Assembly: GCF_003063505.1 (NCBI RefSeq)
Contig: NZ_NERW01000003.1
Span: 62,001 to 126,000, forward strand
Direction of reading: 5' to 3'
DNA from: Limnohabitans sp. T6-20
Lineage (GTDB): Bacteria > Pseudomonadota > Gammaproteobacteria > Burkholderiales > Burkholderiaceae_C
Length of the DNA stretch: 64,000 nt
Shown here one piece after another: positions 40,514 through 50,500 of the stretch. Position 1 is the first letter of the stretch; each line of letters starts with the position of its first letter. The notes under the pieces were generated by a model. That model worked only from the letters and a program-made list of their open reading frames with translations, had not been told where the DNA came from and made no database searches. The translations under genes and the position numbers were made by a program.

Positions 40514-43500
40514 TCAGTCGTAAACGATGCGCGCCTGGCCCTGATCGGCTTGCGCCATCCAGCTGGCCAGTGCGGCGTCTGTGGGGAAAAACTTGGCGGC
40601 TTCGCCCAGCGCCAGCTCGGCGCGGGCGGCCAGCTCGTCGTTGCGCCGCTCAATCACCAAGCGCACGGGCAAGCCGCGCACCAGGTCGCCTTGTTCGGTT
40701 TGTTCGCGTTGCGCCGGGAACTCGCGCACCAAGCGGGCGATGTCGGGCGCACGGCCATTGACGGCCACGCGCAGGTATTTGCCATAGCGGCAGCGGGCCG
40801 CGCCCAAGTCCATGATCTGCTCGATCTTGAGGCGAAAGCCGCCCGAAAACCGGTCGGCCTGCATCTTGGCGGTGACGATGATCAGCTCGTCGTCCTTGAG
40901 CAAATGCTTGGCGGAATTGATCAGGCTTTCATCGGCGGTGGCTTCCATCACACCCGATTTGTCGTCGAGCTTGAAGATCGCCACTTTGCCGCGCTGGCCG
41001 TTGATGATGCGCAGATCCCCCACGATGCCCGCCAGCACCATGGACTCGCGGCTGTCGATCAGATCGTCGATTTTGCGGCGTGCAAACTGGCGCACTTCGC
41101 GCTCCACCGCATCGAACAAATGGCCCGACAGGAAGAAGCCCACGGCGGTTTTTTCGAGCAGCAGGCGCTCCTTGATGCCCCAGGGCATGACCTCGACCAA
41201 ATCGGGCTCTTGCGTGCTGGAGCCGTGCGAGTCGTCGCCCAACATGTCGAACAGGCCACCCTGGTTGGCGTTGGCCGTGGTGGCGCTGGAGAATTCAAAC
41301 GCCCGGTCGATGCTGGCCGACAAGGCGGCGCGGTTCATGTGCAGCGAGTCAAAGGCTCCCGCCTTGATGAGCGCGTCGACTGTGCGTTTGTTGATGCGGG
41401 TGCGATCCACGCGCACGGCAAAGTCAAACAAGCTGGTGAAGGGGCCGCCCTCTTCACGCGCCGCCACAATCGCTTCGATGGCCTGCTGCCCCGTGCCCTT
41501 GATGGCACCGAGACCGTAGCGGATGATCTTGTCGGTGACGGGCTCAAAGCGGTGCGTGCCCCGGTTGACGTCAGGCGGGTCAAAGGTGATGCCGAACTTC
41601 AGGGCGTCTTCGTAGAGCACCTTAAGCTTGTCGGTGTCGTCCATCTCCACCGTCATGTTGGCGCAGAAGAACTCGGCGGTGTAGTGCACCTTGAGCCAAC
41701 CCGTGTGATAGGCCAACAAAGAATACGCCGCAGCGTGCGACTTGTTGAAGCCGTAGCCTGCGAACTTTTCCATCAAGTCAAAAACCTCGTCGGCTTTTTC
41801 TTCGGTGATGTCGTTCTTGGCGGCCCCTGCGCGGAAGATGGCGCGGTGCTCGGCCATTTCTTCGGCCTTTTTCTTGCCCATGGCCCGGCGCAGCATGTCC
41901 GCGCCACCCAAGCTGTAGCCACCCAAAATCTGGGCGGTCTGCATCACCTGCTCCTGGTAGACCATGATGCCGTAGGTCTCAGACAGCATCTCGGCCACCA
42001 GCGGGTGCGGGTATTCGATGACTTCGCGCCCGTGCTTGCGCGCCACAAAGCTGGGAATCAGGTCCATGGGTCCTGGGCGGTACAAAGCGTTCAAGGCGAT
42101 CAGGTCTTCCAGTCGGCTCGGGCGCGCATCGCGCAACATGCCTTGCATGCCACGACTTTCAAACTGGAACACGGCCTCGGTCTTGCCATCCGAGAACAGC
42201 TTGTAGGTGGCTACATCGTCGAGCGGGATGTTCTCAAAGGCGAAGTTTTCCTGGCCCTTGTGCCGCTTCATGATGAACTCGCGGGCGATCTCCAAAATGG
42301 TGAGCGTGGCCAGGCCCAAGAAGTCGAACTTCACCAGGCCTGCGGCCTCCACGTCGTCCTTGTCGTATTGGCTCACGGCCGATTCGCTGCCGGGCTGCTG
42401 GTAGAGCGGGCAAAAGTCGGTCAGCTTGCCAGGCGCGATCAGCACACCCCCAGCGTGCATGCCGATGTTGCGGGTCATGCCCTCGAGCTTTTGCGCCAGC
42501 TCGATCAGGGTCTTGACGTCTTCTTCGCGCTCGATGCGCTCGGCCAGGATCGGCTCCATGGCGATCGCATAGTTGTTTTTGTCACCCTCTTTAGGCGTAG
42601 CGGGCGGGTACTGCAGCGTGACCGACATGCCCGGCTTGTTGGGGATCAGCTTGCTGATGCCATCGCAAAAGGTGTAGCTCATGTCGAGCACACGGCCCAC
42701 GTCGCGGATCGCCGCACGCGCGGCCATGGTGCCGAAGGTGGCGATCTGCGACACCGCATCGCGGCCGTACTTGTCCTTCACATAGTCGATCACCCGGTCC
42801 CGGTTGCCCTGACAGAAGTCGATGTCGAAGTCGGGCATGGACACCCGCTCCGGGTTCAGAAATCGCTCAAACAGCAGGTTGTATTGCAGCGGATCGAGGT
42901 CGGTGATCTTGAGCGCATAGGCCACGAGCGAGCCCGCACCCGAACCACGGCCCGGCCCTACTGGGCAACCGTTGGCCTTGGCCCACTGGATGAAGTCGCC
43001 CACGATCAGGAAGTAGCCCGGGAAACCCATCTTCAAGATGGTGTTCAACTCAAACTCCAGGCGCTCCACATAGCGCGGACGCTCTTCGTTGCGCTTGGCT
43101 TCCACCGGGTACAGGTGCGCCAGTCGCGCCTCCAGACCTTCGTGAGAGACGTGGCGGAAATAATCATCCACCGACATGACCACGCCGTTGACGGGCGGAA
43201 TCGGGAAATTGGGCAGCTGCGGCTTGCCCAGCACCAGCGTCAGGTTGCAGCGCTTGGCTATCTCCAAGGTGTTGGCAATGGCGCTGGGCACATCGGCAAA
43301 CAGCGCGCACATCTGCTCGGCTGACTTGAAATATTGCTCGCGTGTGAAGCGGCGCACCCGGCGCTGGTTCGCCAGAATTTCGCCTTCGGAAATGCAGACC
43401 CGTGCCTCGTGGGCTTCGTAATCTTCGGCGGCATGAAACTGCACCGGGTGCGTGGCCACAACGGGCAAACCCAAACGGGCGGCCAGCGCCACGGCCCCCA

Positions 43501-44038
43501 CCACTTGGGGTTCGTCCTCGGGGCGGCCTGCGCGTTGCAGTTCCAGGTAAAAACGGTGCGGGAAAATCGAGCCCAACTGCAGCGCCACATCGGCGGCTTT
43601 GTCGGTGTCGCCCTGCACCAGGGCTTGGCCCACCGGGCCAGCTTGTGCGCCCGACAGCAAAATCAGGCCCTCGGCCAGCTCCTTGAGCCAGGCCAGCTTG
43701 ACCACAGCCACGCCTTTGAGCACGTTTTGCGTCCAGGCGCGCGCCAGCAACTCGCAAATGTTCAGATAGCCCTGGTGGCTTTGCACCAAAACCACCACAC
43801 GGCTGAGGGCTGCCAGGTCACCGCCCAGCCCTTCGAGGTTGATCTCGGCCCCCAGAATGGGCTTGACGCCCTTACCCCGGCCTTCCTTGTAGAACTTGAC
43901 GCCGCCAAACAGGTTGTTCAGGTCGGTGATGGCCAAGGCAGGTTGGCCGTCTTTGGCCGCGATCTTGACCACATCGTCGATGCGGCAGGTCGAGTCAACG
44001 ACAGAAAATTCAGAGTGAAGGCGCAGGTGAACGAACAT
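40514..44038 (-). CDS. dnaE: DNA polymerase III subunit alpha
   Basis: DnaE is the replicative polymerase catalytic subunit. The 1174-residue protein begins with the PHP domain (MFVHLRLHSEFSVVDSTCRI), then the polymerase palm with PDFDIDFCQGNRDRVIDYV near residue 410, which holds the catalytic aspartates. GPGRGSGAGSLVAYAL lies just before it. NKSHAAAYSLLAYHTGWLK and an OB-fold region follow, with a C-terminal tau-binding part. The ATG at 44038 is used since the in-frame upstream opening (44092) is not conserved-looking. No neighbours share its function. Confidence 0.97.
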   Translation of the reverse strand: MFVHLRLHSEFSVVDSTCRIDDVVKIAAKDGQPALAITDLNNLFGGVKFYKEGRGKGVKPILGAEINLEGLGGDLAALSRVVVLVQSHQGYLNICELLARAWTQNVLKGVAVVKLAWLKELAEGLILLSGAQAGPVGQALVQGDTDKAADVALQLGSIFPHRFYLELQRAGRPEDEPQVVGAVALAARLGLPVVATHPVQFHAAEDYEAHEARVCISEGEILANQRRVRRFTREQYFKSAEQMCALFADVPSAIANTLEIAKRCNLTLVLGKPQLPNFPIPPVNGVVMSVDDYFRHVSHEGLEARLAHLYPVEAKRNEERPRYVERLEFELNTILKMGFPGYFLIVGDFIQWAKANGCPVGPGRGSGAGSLVAYALKITDLDPLQYNLLFERFLNPERVSMPDFDIDFCQGNRDRVIDYVKDKYGRDAVSQIATFGTMAARAAIRDVGRVLDMSYTFCDGISKLIPNKPGMSVTLQYPPATPKEGDKNNYAIAMEPILAERIEREEDVKTLIELAQKLEGMTRNIGMHAGGVLIAPGKLTDFCPLYQQPGSESAVSQYDKDDVEAAGLVKFDFLGLATLTILEIAREFIMKRHKGQENFAFENIPLDDVATYKLFSDGKTEAVFQFESRGMQGMLRDARPSRLEDLIALNALYRPGPMDLIPSFVARKHGREVIEYPHPLVAEMLSETYGIMVYQEQVMQTAQILGGYSLGGADMLRRAMGKKKAEEMAEHRAIFRAGAAKNDITEEKADEVFDLMEKFAGYGFNKSHAAAYSLLAYHTGWLKVHYTAEFFCANMTVEMDDTDKLKVLYEDALKFGITFDPPDVNRGTHRFEPVTDKIIRYGLGAIKGTGQQAIEAIVAAREEGGPFTSLFDFAVRVDRTRINKRTVDALIKAGAFDSLHMNRAALSASIDRAFEFSSATTANANQGGLFDMLGDDSHGSSTQEPDLVEVMPWGIKERLLLEKTAVGFFLSGHLFDAVEREVRQFARRKIDDLIDSRESMVLAGIVGDLRIINGQRGKVAIFKLDDKSGVMEATADESLINSAKHLLKDDELIIVTAKMQADRFSGGFRLKIEQIMDLGAARCRYGKYLRVAVNGRAPDIARLVREFPAQREQTEQGDLVRGLPVRLVIERRNDELAARAELALGEAAKFFPTDAALASWMAQADQGQARIVYD

Positions 44039-44104
44039 AGCCTGCCATTGTAGGAGGTCGACCCAGGGGCCTCCCACGGCAAACCAATGCACCTGACTGC
44101 TCCC

Positions 44105-44192
44105 TGTGGGAGCGAGCCCCTGCTCGCGAATGGATGCTCTGGCTCAAGCGCTCTTGTTTAACCACCCTTCGGCCGCAGGGGCAGCCGCCCAC
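44105..44192. repeat. REP-like palindromes upstream of dnaE (two inverted copies)
   Basis: Copy 1 at 44105-44130 reads TGTGGGAG followed by the palindrome CGAGCCCCTGCTCG and CGAA. Copy 2 at 44168-44192 is in reverse orientation and slightly degenerate (TTCGGCCGCAGGGGC then AGCCGCCCAC). A decayed third trace, CAGGGGCCTCCCAC, is near 44064-44077. The layout TTCG - GC palindrome - CTCCCACA is that of pseudomonad REP elements. Confidence 0.75.
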
Positions 44193-44269
44193 GGCGTCAG
44201 TGAGGCCTCTTGCAAACAAAAATGCAGCTGCACTTCAGGAGGAAGCCACATAAGCAAACGGCTGGGAGT

Positions 44270-44965
44270 TCAGTCGCGCAGAACCTGCAGCACGTCAGAC
44301 CGGAACTCGCGGCCATAAAGAATGAGCACCACCAAGGCCGTGCCAATCAGTAGCGCCAGCGGAGAAAAAAACCAGGCCATGGCCGCAAAAGAAAAGTAAT
44401 ACGCCCGCAAACCATCGTTGAACGTCTCGGCGGCGGCCCCGACCAAGCGCCCTGCCCGCTCGGCCACTTGGTGGCGGTCCAGACGACCGGAATCAAACTC
44501 TTCGGGCGGGGGCATGCCCCCGATCACCAAGGCCACAAAGGTGTATTGGCGCATAGACCACGAAAAACGGAAGAAGGCATACACAAAAATACCCACCAGC
44601 ACCAAGACCTTGAACTCGAACACCAAGATGGGTGTCGGCTGGGCAAACGGGATTTCACGCACCAGCTCGGCCGCCTTGTCGGTGGTGCCCAAGAGGGCAA
44701 ACAGACCACCGATGATGATGATGCTGGTCGATGAAAAAAACGCCGGGGTTTGCGACAGGTTTTGGGTGATCAGGCCATCGAGCATGCGGGGGTCGCGTGC
44801 CGTGGTTTGCAGCATCCACTTCTGGCGGTACATGTTGGTGGTGGCGATCAGGCTTTGATCACGCTTGCCACGCACGCGGGCAAACCAGGCATAGCCCACC
44901 CACAGACCGAAAAAAGACAACATGGCCAGCCAGTCGGCCCACGGCAACATCGAGAGAATTTTCAT
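44270..44965 (-). CDS. DUF599 membrane protein
   Basis: A 231-residue integral membrane protein of the DUF599 family; function unknown. It opens with MLPWADWLAMLSFFGLWVGY, has four to five membrane segments (near 10-30, 75-95, 115-135 and 190-215) and family blocks ITQNLSQTPAFFSSTSIIII and GLRAYYFSFAAMAWFFSP. It is bordered on both sides by REP-like repeats. No functional partner is visible; dnaE lies downstream on the same strand but about 230 bases away. Confidence 0.85.
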   Translation of the reverse strand: MKILSMLPWADWLAMLSFFGLWVGYAWFARVRGKRDQSLIATTNMYRQKWMLQTTARDPRMLDGLITQNLSQTPAFFSSTSIIIIGGLFALLGTTDKAAELVREIPFAQPTPILVFEFKVLVLVGIFVYAFFRFSWSMRQYTFVALVIGGMPPPEEFDSGRLDRHQVAERAGRLVGAAAETFNDGLRAYYFSFAAMAWFFSPLALLIGTALVVLILYGREFRSDVLQVLRD

Positions 44966-44993
44966 GCCGTCATGCTAACCGAGAGGAACACCA

Positions 44994-45179
44994 TTCGGCC
45001 GCAGGGGCGGCCTCCCACAAGGACAGTGGCCTTTGAAGGGGCCGCTATTTTGTGGGAGCGAGTCGCTGCTCGCGAATCTGTGCACGGGCTCGGACGCTTT
45101 TGCCTCACCACGATTCGGCCGCAGGGGCGGCCTCCCACAAGACCCGCTGGCCCTGTGGGAGCGAGCCCCTGCTCGCGAA
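44994..45179. repeat. BIME-like array of four REP-like palindromes
   Basis: Four copies alternate in orientation: 44994-45019 (reverse), 45052-45077 (forward), 45114-45139 (reverse), 45154-45179 (forward). Forward copies read TGTGGGAGCGAGCCCCTG then CTCGCGAA (45052 differs in the loop, TCGC). The reverse copies are TTCGGCCGCAGGGGC then GGCCTCCCACA, whose complement shares TGTGGGAG...CCCCTGC...GAA. Each copy can fold into a hairpin. The array fills the gap between the DUF599 and flavodoxin genes. Confidence 0.85.
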
Positions 45180-45189
45180 TCGGCAAAGA

Positions 45190-45723
45190 TCAGCCGCGCA
45201 GTTTGGCGGCCACAGCGGCCACGCGCTCGCCGTAGGCTTTGGCGGTGTCCAGGTCACCCTGGGGAATGTCTTCAGCCGGGCTGGTCGGGCCGACTTGGGC
45301 CATCACGCCGGAGTTGGAGCCGATGCGGTTGATGGTGCCGTCGTTCATTGCAGGCTGGCCCACCCAGACCATGCCTTGCTGCATGGCCAGGGTGATGAAG
45401 TACTGGATGGTCGACAGTTTGTCGCCGCTGGGGCTGGCCGAGATGGTGAAGCCGCCTGCAACCTTGTCTTTCCAACCGCTCACAAACCAACGCTTGGACG
45501 TGGCATCGGCAAATTTCTTGAACTGCCAGGAAGCCATGCCCATGTAGGTGGGCGAGCCAAAGATGATGGCGTCGGCGGCGTCCAGCGTGGCCCAGTCGTC
45601 ATCCGACACGTTGCCATCGGCATCGATGGTCACGATCTGGGCATTCGCGCCCTGGGCCACAAATTGGGCAACGCGCTGGGTGTGGCCGTAGCCGGAATGA
45701 AAAACAACAACAGTTTTAGCCAT
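45190..45723 (-). CDS. Flavodoxin-like NAD(P)H:quinone / FMN reductase
   Basis: A 177-residue flavodoxin-fold protein. The FMN phosphate loop is VVVFHSGYGHTQRVAQFVA near residue 6, and AIIFGSPTYMGMASWQFKKF near 52 is the second FMN block, as in the WrbA/flavodoxin superfamily. KDKVAGGFTISASPSGDK and the mid region fit NAD(P)H-dependent quinone reduction, but acceptor is unknown. The ATG at 45723 has AAGGAG eight bases upstream. It lies 52 bases downstream of a pirin gene on the same strand, so probably the second gene of that unit. Confidence 0.88.
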   Translation of the reverse strand: MAKTVVVFHSGYGHTQRVAQFVAQGANAQIVTIDADGNVSDDDWATLDAADAIIFGSPTYMGMASWQFKKFADATSKRWFVSGWKDKVAGGFTISASPSGDKLSTIQYFITLAMQQGMVWVGQPAMNDGTINRIGSNSGVMAQVGPTSPAEDIPQGDLDTAKAYGERVAAVAAKLRG

Positions 45724-45775
45724 GAGGAAAGCTCCTTGAAAAAAGTCAGAGTGGGGTTGAGAAAAAACAAAAAAA

Positions 45776-46477
45776 TCAGGCGGCCAGGTCAAAGACCAGG
45801 ACTTCGGCGTTTTGGCCTTGGGTGAGGGTCAAGGCCGATTCGGCTTGCAGCATCGCAGCGTCGCCCGCGCTCAGGGCCTGACCATTGACCTGCAATTGGC
45901 CACGCACCAAAAACACATAGGCTTTGCGGGCCGGGTTCAGCGCCAGGCTGGCATTTTCTGCGCCATCGAAAAGCCCGGCATACAAGCGTGCATCGGCGTG
46001 AATTTGGACGGTGTGCTCAGCGGCCTCGGGTGCAGCCACCAGGGCCAACTGCCCACGCTTGGCGGCTTCGGGCACGGTTTTTTGTTCGTAGCCGGGGTCG
46101 ATGCCCGTCACATTGGGCTCGATCCATATCTGCAAAAAGTGGGTCTGCTCACCCTCGGCGTGGTTGAACTCGCTGTGGCGCACACCGCTGCCTGCGCTCA
46201 TGCGCTGCACATCGCCGGGCGGAATGCCCTTGACGTTGCCCATGCTGTCCTGGTGGGCCAGGTTGCCCGACAGCACGTAGCTGATGATTTCCATGTCGCG
46301 GTGGCCGTGCGTACCAAAACCGGTGCCCGGGTCAATGCGGTCTTCGTTGATGACGCGCAGGTTGCCCCAGCCCATGTGGGCCGGGTCAACATAGTTGGCA
46401 AAAGAAAAGCTGTGAAACGACTTGAGCCAGCCATGGTCGGCGTAGCCGCGTTCGGAGGATTTGCGCAAAGTCAGCAT
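45776..46477 (-). CDS. Pirin-family protein
   Basis: A 233-residue bicupin of the pirin/YhhW type; some members have quercetin 2,3-dioxygenase activity. The N-terminal cupin metal ligands are visible: GTHGHRDMEIISYVLSG near residue 56 (two histidines) and GVRHSEFNHAEGEQTHFLQIW near 100 in fragments RHSEFNH and HFLQIWIEP (histidine and glutamate). The C-terminal cupin is less conserved, as usual. The ATG at 46477 is divergent from a LysR gene, with a palindrome between the two, so LysR control is likely but inferred. Confidence 0.93.
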   Translation of the reverse strand: MLTLRKSSERGYADHGWLKSFHSFSFANYVDPAHMGWGNLRVINEDRIDPGTGFGTHGHRDMEIISYVLSGNLAHQDSMGNVKGIPPGDVQRMSAGSGVRHSEFNHAEGEQTHFLQIWIEPNVTGIDPGYEQKTVPEAAKRGQLALVAAPEAAEHTVQIHADARLYAGLFDGAENASLALNPARKAYVFLVRGQLQVNGQALSAGDAAMLQAESALTLTQGQNAEVLVFDLAA

Positions 46478-46554
46478 GGTGATTTTCCTGAGTGATTGGG
46501 TAGGACTTTAAAGAACGAACATGTCAGCACGGTGCAATTCGTTTGCCGCCATCG

Positions 46555-46569
46555 TTCAAATTATTTGAA
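46555..46569. promoter_or_regulatory. Palindromic operator candidate for the LysR regulator
   Basis: TTCAAAT-T-ATTTGAA is a perfect 15-base palindrome within the 108-base divergent region, 17 bases before the lysR ATG. It fits the AT-rich inverted-repeat type bound by LysR proteins. Confidence 0.55.
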
Positions 46570-46585
46570 ATAAAATAACAGGACC

Positions 46586-47515
46586 ATGCAAAGTCCCAAA
46601 GATTGGCTCACGCCCGATGCCCTGTTCATGCTGCAAACCATCGACGAGCAAGGCAGTTTTGCCGCCGCCGCTCGCCAACTGGGCGTGGTGCCCAGTGCCC
46701 TGACCTACCGTGTGCGCCAGCTCGAAGATGCGCTGGATGTGCTGCTGTTTGACCGTAGCTCGCGCCAAGCACGGCCCACCGCTGCAGGCCAAGAGCTGCT
46801 GCGCGAGGCGGGTCGATTGCTGCAAGACATTGACGCCGTGGCCAACCGGGTCAAGCGTGTGGCCACCGGCTGGGAGGCCGTGCTGACGGTGGCGGTGGAC
46901 AGCATCGTCTCGCGCAGCGTGGTGATGGATTTGTGCGAATCCTTTTTGGCGCTGAACAGCCCCACCCGCTTGCGCATTCGCCACGAAACCCTGTCGGGCA
47001 CCATGGCAGCGTTGACATCCGGCCAGGCCGACTTGGCCTTGGGCGTGGCGCTGGGTCAGCATTTGGCCGCCGACATCCAGCACATGGCGCTGGGCGAGGT
47101 GCCTTTTGTGTTTGTCGTGGCACCCCAACACCCCTTGGCCCAAGCGGCCGAGCCCTTGAGCGATGCCCAGTTGGTCCAGCACCGCATGGTGGCCGTGGCC
47201 GACTCAGTGCAGCGCGGCAGTGGCCTCACCGTCGGACTGCAAGGCGGTCAAGACGTTTTCACCGTGCCCGACATGCAAAGCAAACTGCAGGCACAGCTGC
47301 GTGGTCTGGGGGCCGGTTTCTTGCCGCTCAGCCTGGCAGCACCGCATGCGCAGCAAGGCCTGTTGGTGGTGAAAAAAACCGACCAGTCCCGCTTGAGCCC
47401 GGTCCATGCCGCTTGGCGCGACAGCCGCCTGAGCCCTGCTGGCCACGCCCTGCTGTGGTGGACCGCGCAGCTGGACAAACCCGCCACGCGCCAGGCCTTG
47501 CTGAGCCAGAGCTGA
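46586..47515 (+). CDS. LysR-type transcriptional regulator
   Basis: A 309-residue LysR regulator. The winged helix-turn-helix is in residues 10-70: FMLQTIDEQGSFAAAARQLG then PSALTYRVRQLEDALDVLLFDR. The effector-binding domain follows (VDSIVSRSVVMDLCESFLAL, then ALTSGQADLALGVAL). It is divergent from the pirin gene and probably controls itself and the pirin-reductase pair; the effector is not identifiable. It converges on the giant secreted protein gene with 42 bases between. Confidence 0.92.
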   Translation: MQSPKDWLTPDALFMLQTIDEQGSFAAAARQLGVVPSALTYRVRQLEDALDVLLFDRSSRQARPTAAGQELLREAGRLLQDIDAVANRVKRVATGWEAVLTVAVDSIVSRSVVMDLCESFLALNSPTRLRIRHETLSGTMAALTSGQADLALGVALGQHLAADIQHMALGEVPFVFVVAPQHPLAQAAEPLSDAQLVQHRMVAVADSVQRGSGLTVGLQGGQDVFTVPDMQSKLQAQLRGLGAGFLPLSLAAPHAQQGLLVVKKTDQSRLSPVHAAWRDSRLSPAGHALLWWTAQLDKPATRQALLSQS

Positions 47516-47557
47516 CGCGCCGACGGCCGACCTGCGGCCTTTGTTTGCATCAAACCA

Positions 47558-50500
47558 TCAGGCGTGCGTGACTTGCATGCGCCCTTCGGTCAGCAGGCGC
47601 TGCAGCAGTTGCTCTGAGGTTTCGTTGGACACCGTGAAATAAGTGCCCAGGCCTGCGCCGATGTCCTTGAGCGTGACCAGCTGGCCCATCACATCGCCGC
47701 CATCGCGGTCGACCCAGACCTGCAAGTCTTTGCCACTGTTGACGCGCACCAAGTCGATGTAACCACCGGCCATCAGGGTCTGCGCATCGTGCTGAGCATC
47801 GCCCGTCAATTTGTCACCCGTTGCCAGCTGGAACAAGTCCGACAGGTCGAGCACATCGGCATTCGGGCTGTTGCTGCTGGTGTTGAAGTCGGTGATGACG
47901 TCGCCGCCCGTGCCGCCCAAGCCCCCGGTGCCGCCCGAGCCCTGCGTCACGGTGTTGTAGGCGAACCGATCTGACCCCAAGCCACCGGTCAGCGTGTCAG
48001 CGCCCAGACCGCCCACGATCAAGTCAGCACCAGATGTACCGATCACGGTGTCATTGCCCGACCCCGCCACGATGGCCGCGCCCGAAGCCCCGGACCAGCT
48101 GCTGGCGTCAAGCGTATCGGTGCCCTCGGTGCCAATGCCCCAGATGTTGTGACCCAGGCTGCGGCCAAACTCGTCTTTCATACTGCCGCTGTAGACCACC
48201 TGGACCGGTGAGGCCACCGCTGACGAAAACGCCATGTACAGGCTTTGTCGGTTATTGAGAGAGGTGACAGAACTCAGGCCTCCGGCCGCACCGCCCCAGG
48301 TGTTGATGCTGAAATCTCCCAGCAGCGGCGCAGCCCCCGTCAAGGCGGTGTTGAAGTCCAACTGCAAAGCCGCGCCGCTGAGGCTCATGCCTTCGAGGTC
48401 AGGCGCCAGTCGACCACCGCGCACATACAGCTCGACCGATTCGTTGTTGCTGGTGGCGCTGTAGCGGGCACTGTAGGACTGCCCCTCCACCAAAAAATGG
48501 CCATAGCCGGTGGCCGAGAAACCAGAAGTCAACAAGACATCGCGGTCACCCAGCAAGACCTCCAAGCGGTTGGTTTCGGACATCTGCGCCACATCGGCCG
48601 CAGCTACCGTCAACACCTGCGCCACCACGCTGCCTGCGGCCGCCTCGGTTTGGCGCAAGTCCAGCACCTCCAGACCCGCCAAGCCATGGTAGCCCGCTGC
48701 ATTGACCCGCTCATCGGCTGCCGTCACGCCAGAAATGCCTCGGACATTGCTCACAAAATCGGCCAGCACAATGGCTGAGCGTCCTTGGTACGCGGCATCC
48801 AGCTGGAGGGTGTCTCGGCCCAGCCCACCATCGATGAAACGGAATGCCAAATCGGTCACGGCAATCAGGTCGTTGCCTGAACCCGCATTCACATAGTCAG
48901 CCCCTGCTGTTTTGATGGTGTCGTGGCCTGCCCCCAAGGCCGTGGTGTTGAGCTGCAGCAACTCGTCAATCGTCGGGTTGGCATTGGCGCTGAGCGAAAG
49001 GTCATAGCTGGCCCCCACCGCAGTGGAAGCGACTTTGCGGCCCTCGGACTGGTATTTGGCCGCCAGATAGGTGGCGACTTCTCCGCGCATGGCAGCGCTC
49101 AGGCCGTAGTTGAAGGCGATCTGGTCGCCCATCACACCGGTCACAAACTCGGCACTGCCCGATCCAGTCCAGCCAGAGCCACCCACCGCCAAGGTGCCGA
49201 CCCCGCCCAGCCCCCCTTTGCCGGAGTTGGCAAACATCAGGCTGTTGGCTGTGGTGCTCAAGATGCGGTTGTTCACCGCCAGCGATTGCGCCGAGGCATC
49301 GTTGTAGCCGTTCATCACCAGCCAAGAGCTCACAGTGGCTGCATTGGCAATGGTGTTGGACCCCCAGCCGGCATAGTGCGACGACAAGGTCGTCTGCAAG
49401 CCCCCAAAGTGGTGCCTGAAGGCATAGACCGTGCCGTTGTTCACGCCATCGAGCTCCCGGCTCATGGTGTAGCCCCAGGCGGTGGGGTAGCCCAGCAACT
49501 TGAGCATCGAAAAATCAGACATGCCCGTCAGATCAACTCGCGGGTTGGCAATCTGCGAGGTCGAATACAAGGACGATGCGCCGTTGAAGTACAGCGACAC
49601 GTGCCCGGAGGCATCGGTGATCTTGGGCACAGTGCCTGCACGAGGCACCAGGTTCACCAGATTGCCCAGCACATTGCGCGTGGCCGTACTGGTGGTCCAG
49701 GAGGTCACCTGCGCCCCATCCTTGAGCGTCATGAGCGTGTCCGGATCGAACCAGACCGTGTCGGCATACACCGCAGACCAGTGCGCGCGGTCAGCCGCCA
49801 CATACACCGAGCGGTTGAGCGAGGACGCGGCGGTGGCACCACTGCGGTCCAGCGTGGCGGCCAGCACGCGCTCGCCATCCCCACCCAGCAAAGCGGCATC
49901 CAGGCTGAAGGTGGCAGTGCTTTGCCCATTGGCAGCCACGGTGACAGAACCCACCCGGGTGCCGTCCAGGCTCAGATGGATCACATCGCCCACTTTGGCG
50001 GCGGTCAGCTGAACCAAGATTTGCAAAGGCGACGATTTTTCAGCGGCATCAACCACGTTGTTGGTGGCGACGTTGTCAATCACCAAACTGGGCGTGGCTT
50101 GGCTAAACACATCGGCGCGCACACCCACCGACAAATTGGCGGTGTTGCCCGCCAGGTCCTTGATGCCGGACAAGGCGTAGCTTTGCCCAGCCGTGAGCGT
50201 GGGCGAAGTGCCCAGCGTGACCTGCCAGGCCGTGGCGTACACGCTGGCATCCCCCACCTGCTTAACAGGGTCTACCGCCACCACCGTGGCCGAGGCACCA
50301 AAAGCCCCCGGCAAAGAGCCCGCCACCAGAGCGACGGCCTCCTTGAAGTGCAGCGTCACCACATCCCCTGTGTTGAAAACCCCCATCGCGCCAGTGTCTG
50401 TCAGCACTTCTGCCCGCACGTAGGGCTCCACCAGGGTGTCGAGCGTGACCGGCTTGGGCGCAGAAAAAGCGCTGGTACTGCCGTCTGTTTGCACGATCTG

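Noticed and set aside
40493-43324. Long plus-strand open frame (943 codons) opposite dnaE
   Set aside because: Shadow of dnaE caused by GC-rich third positions; the translation has no domain.
44097-44105. Pseudogene or transposase remnant around the REP copies
   Set aside because: No frame in 44039-44269 or 44966-45189 gives a transposase-like product; the stretches hold only palindromes and short AT-rich filler.
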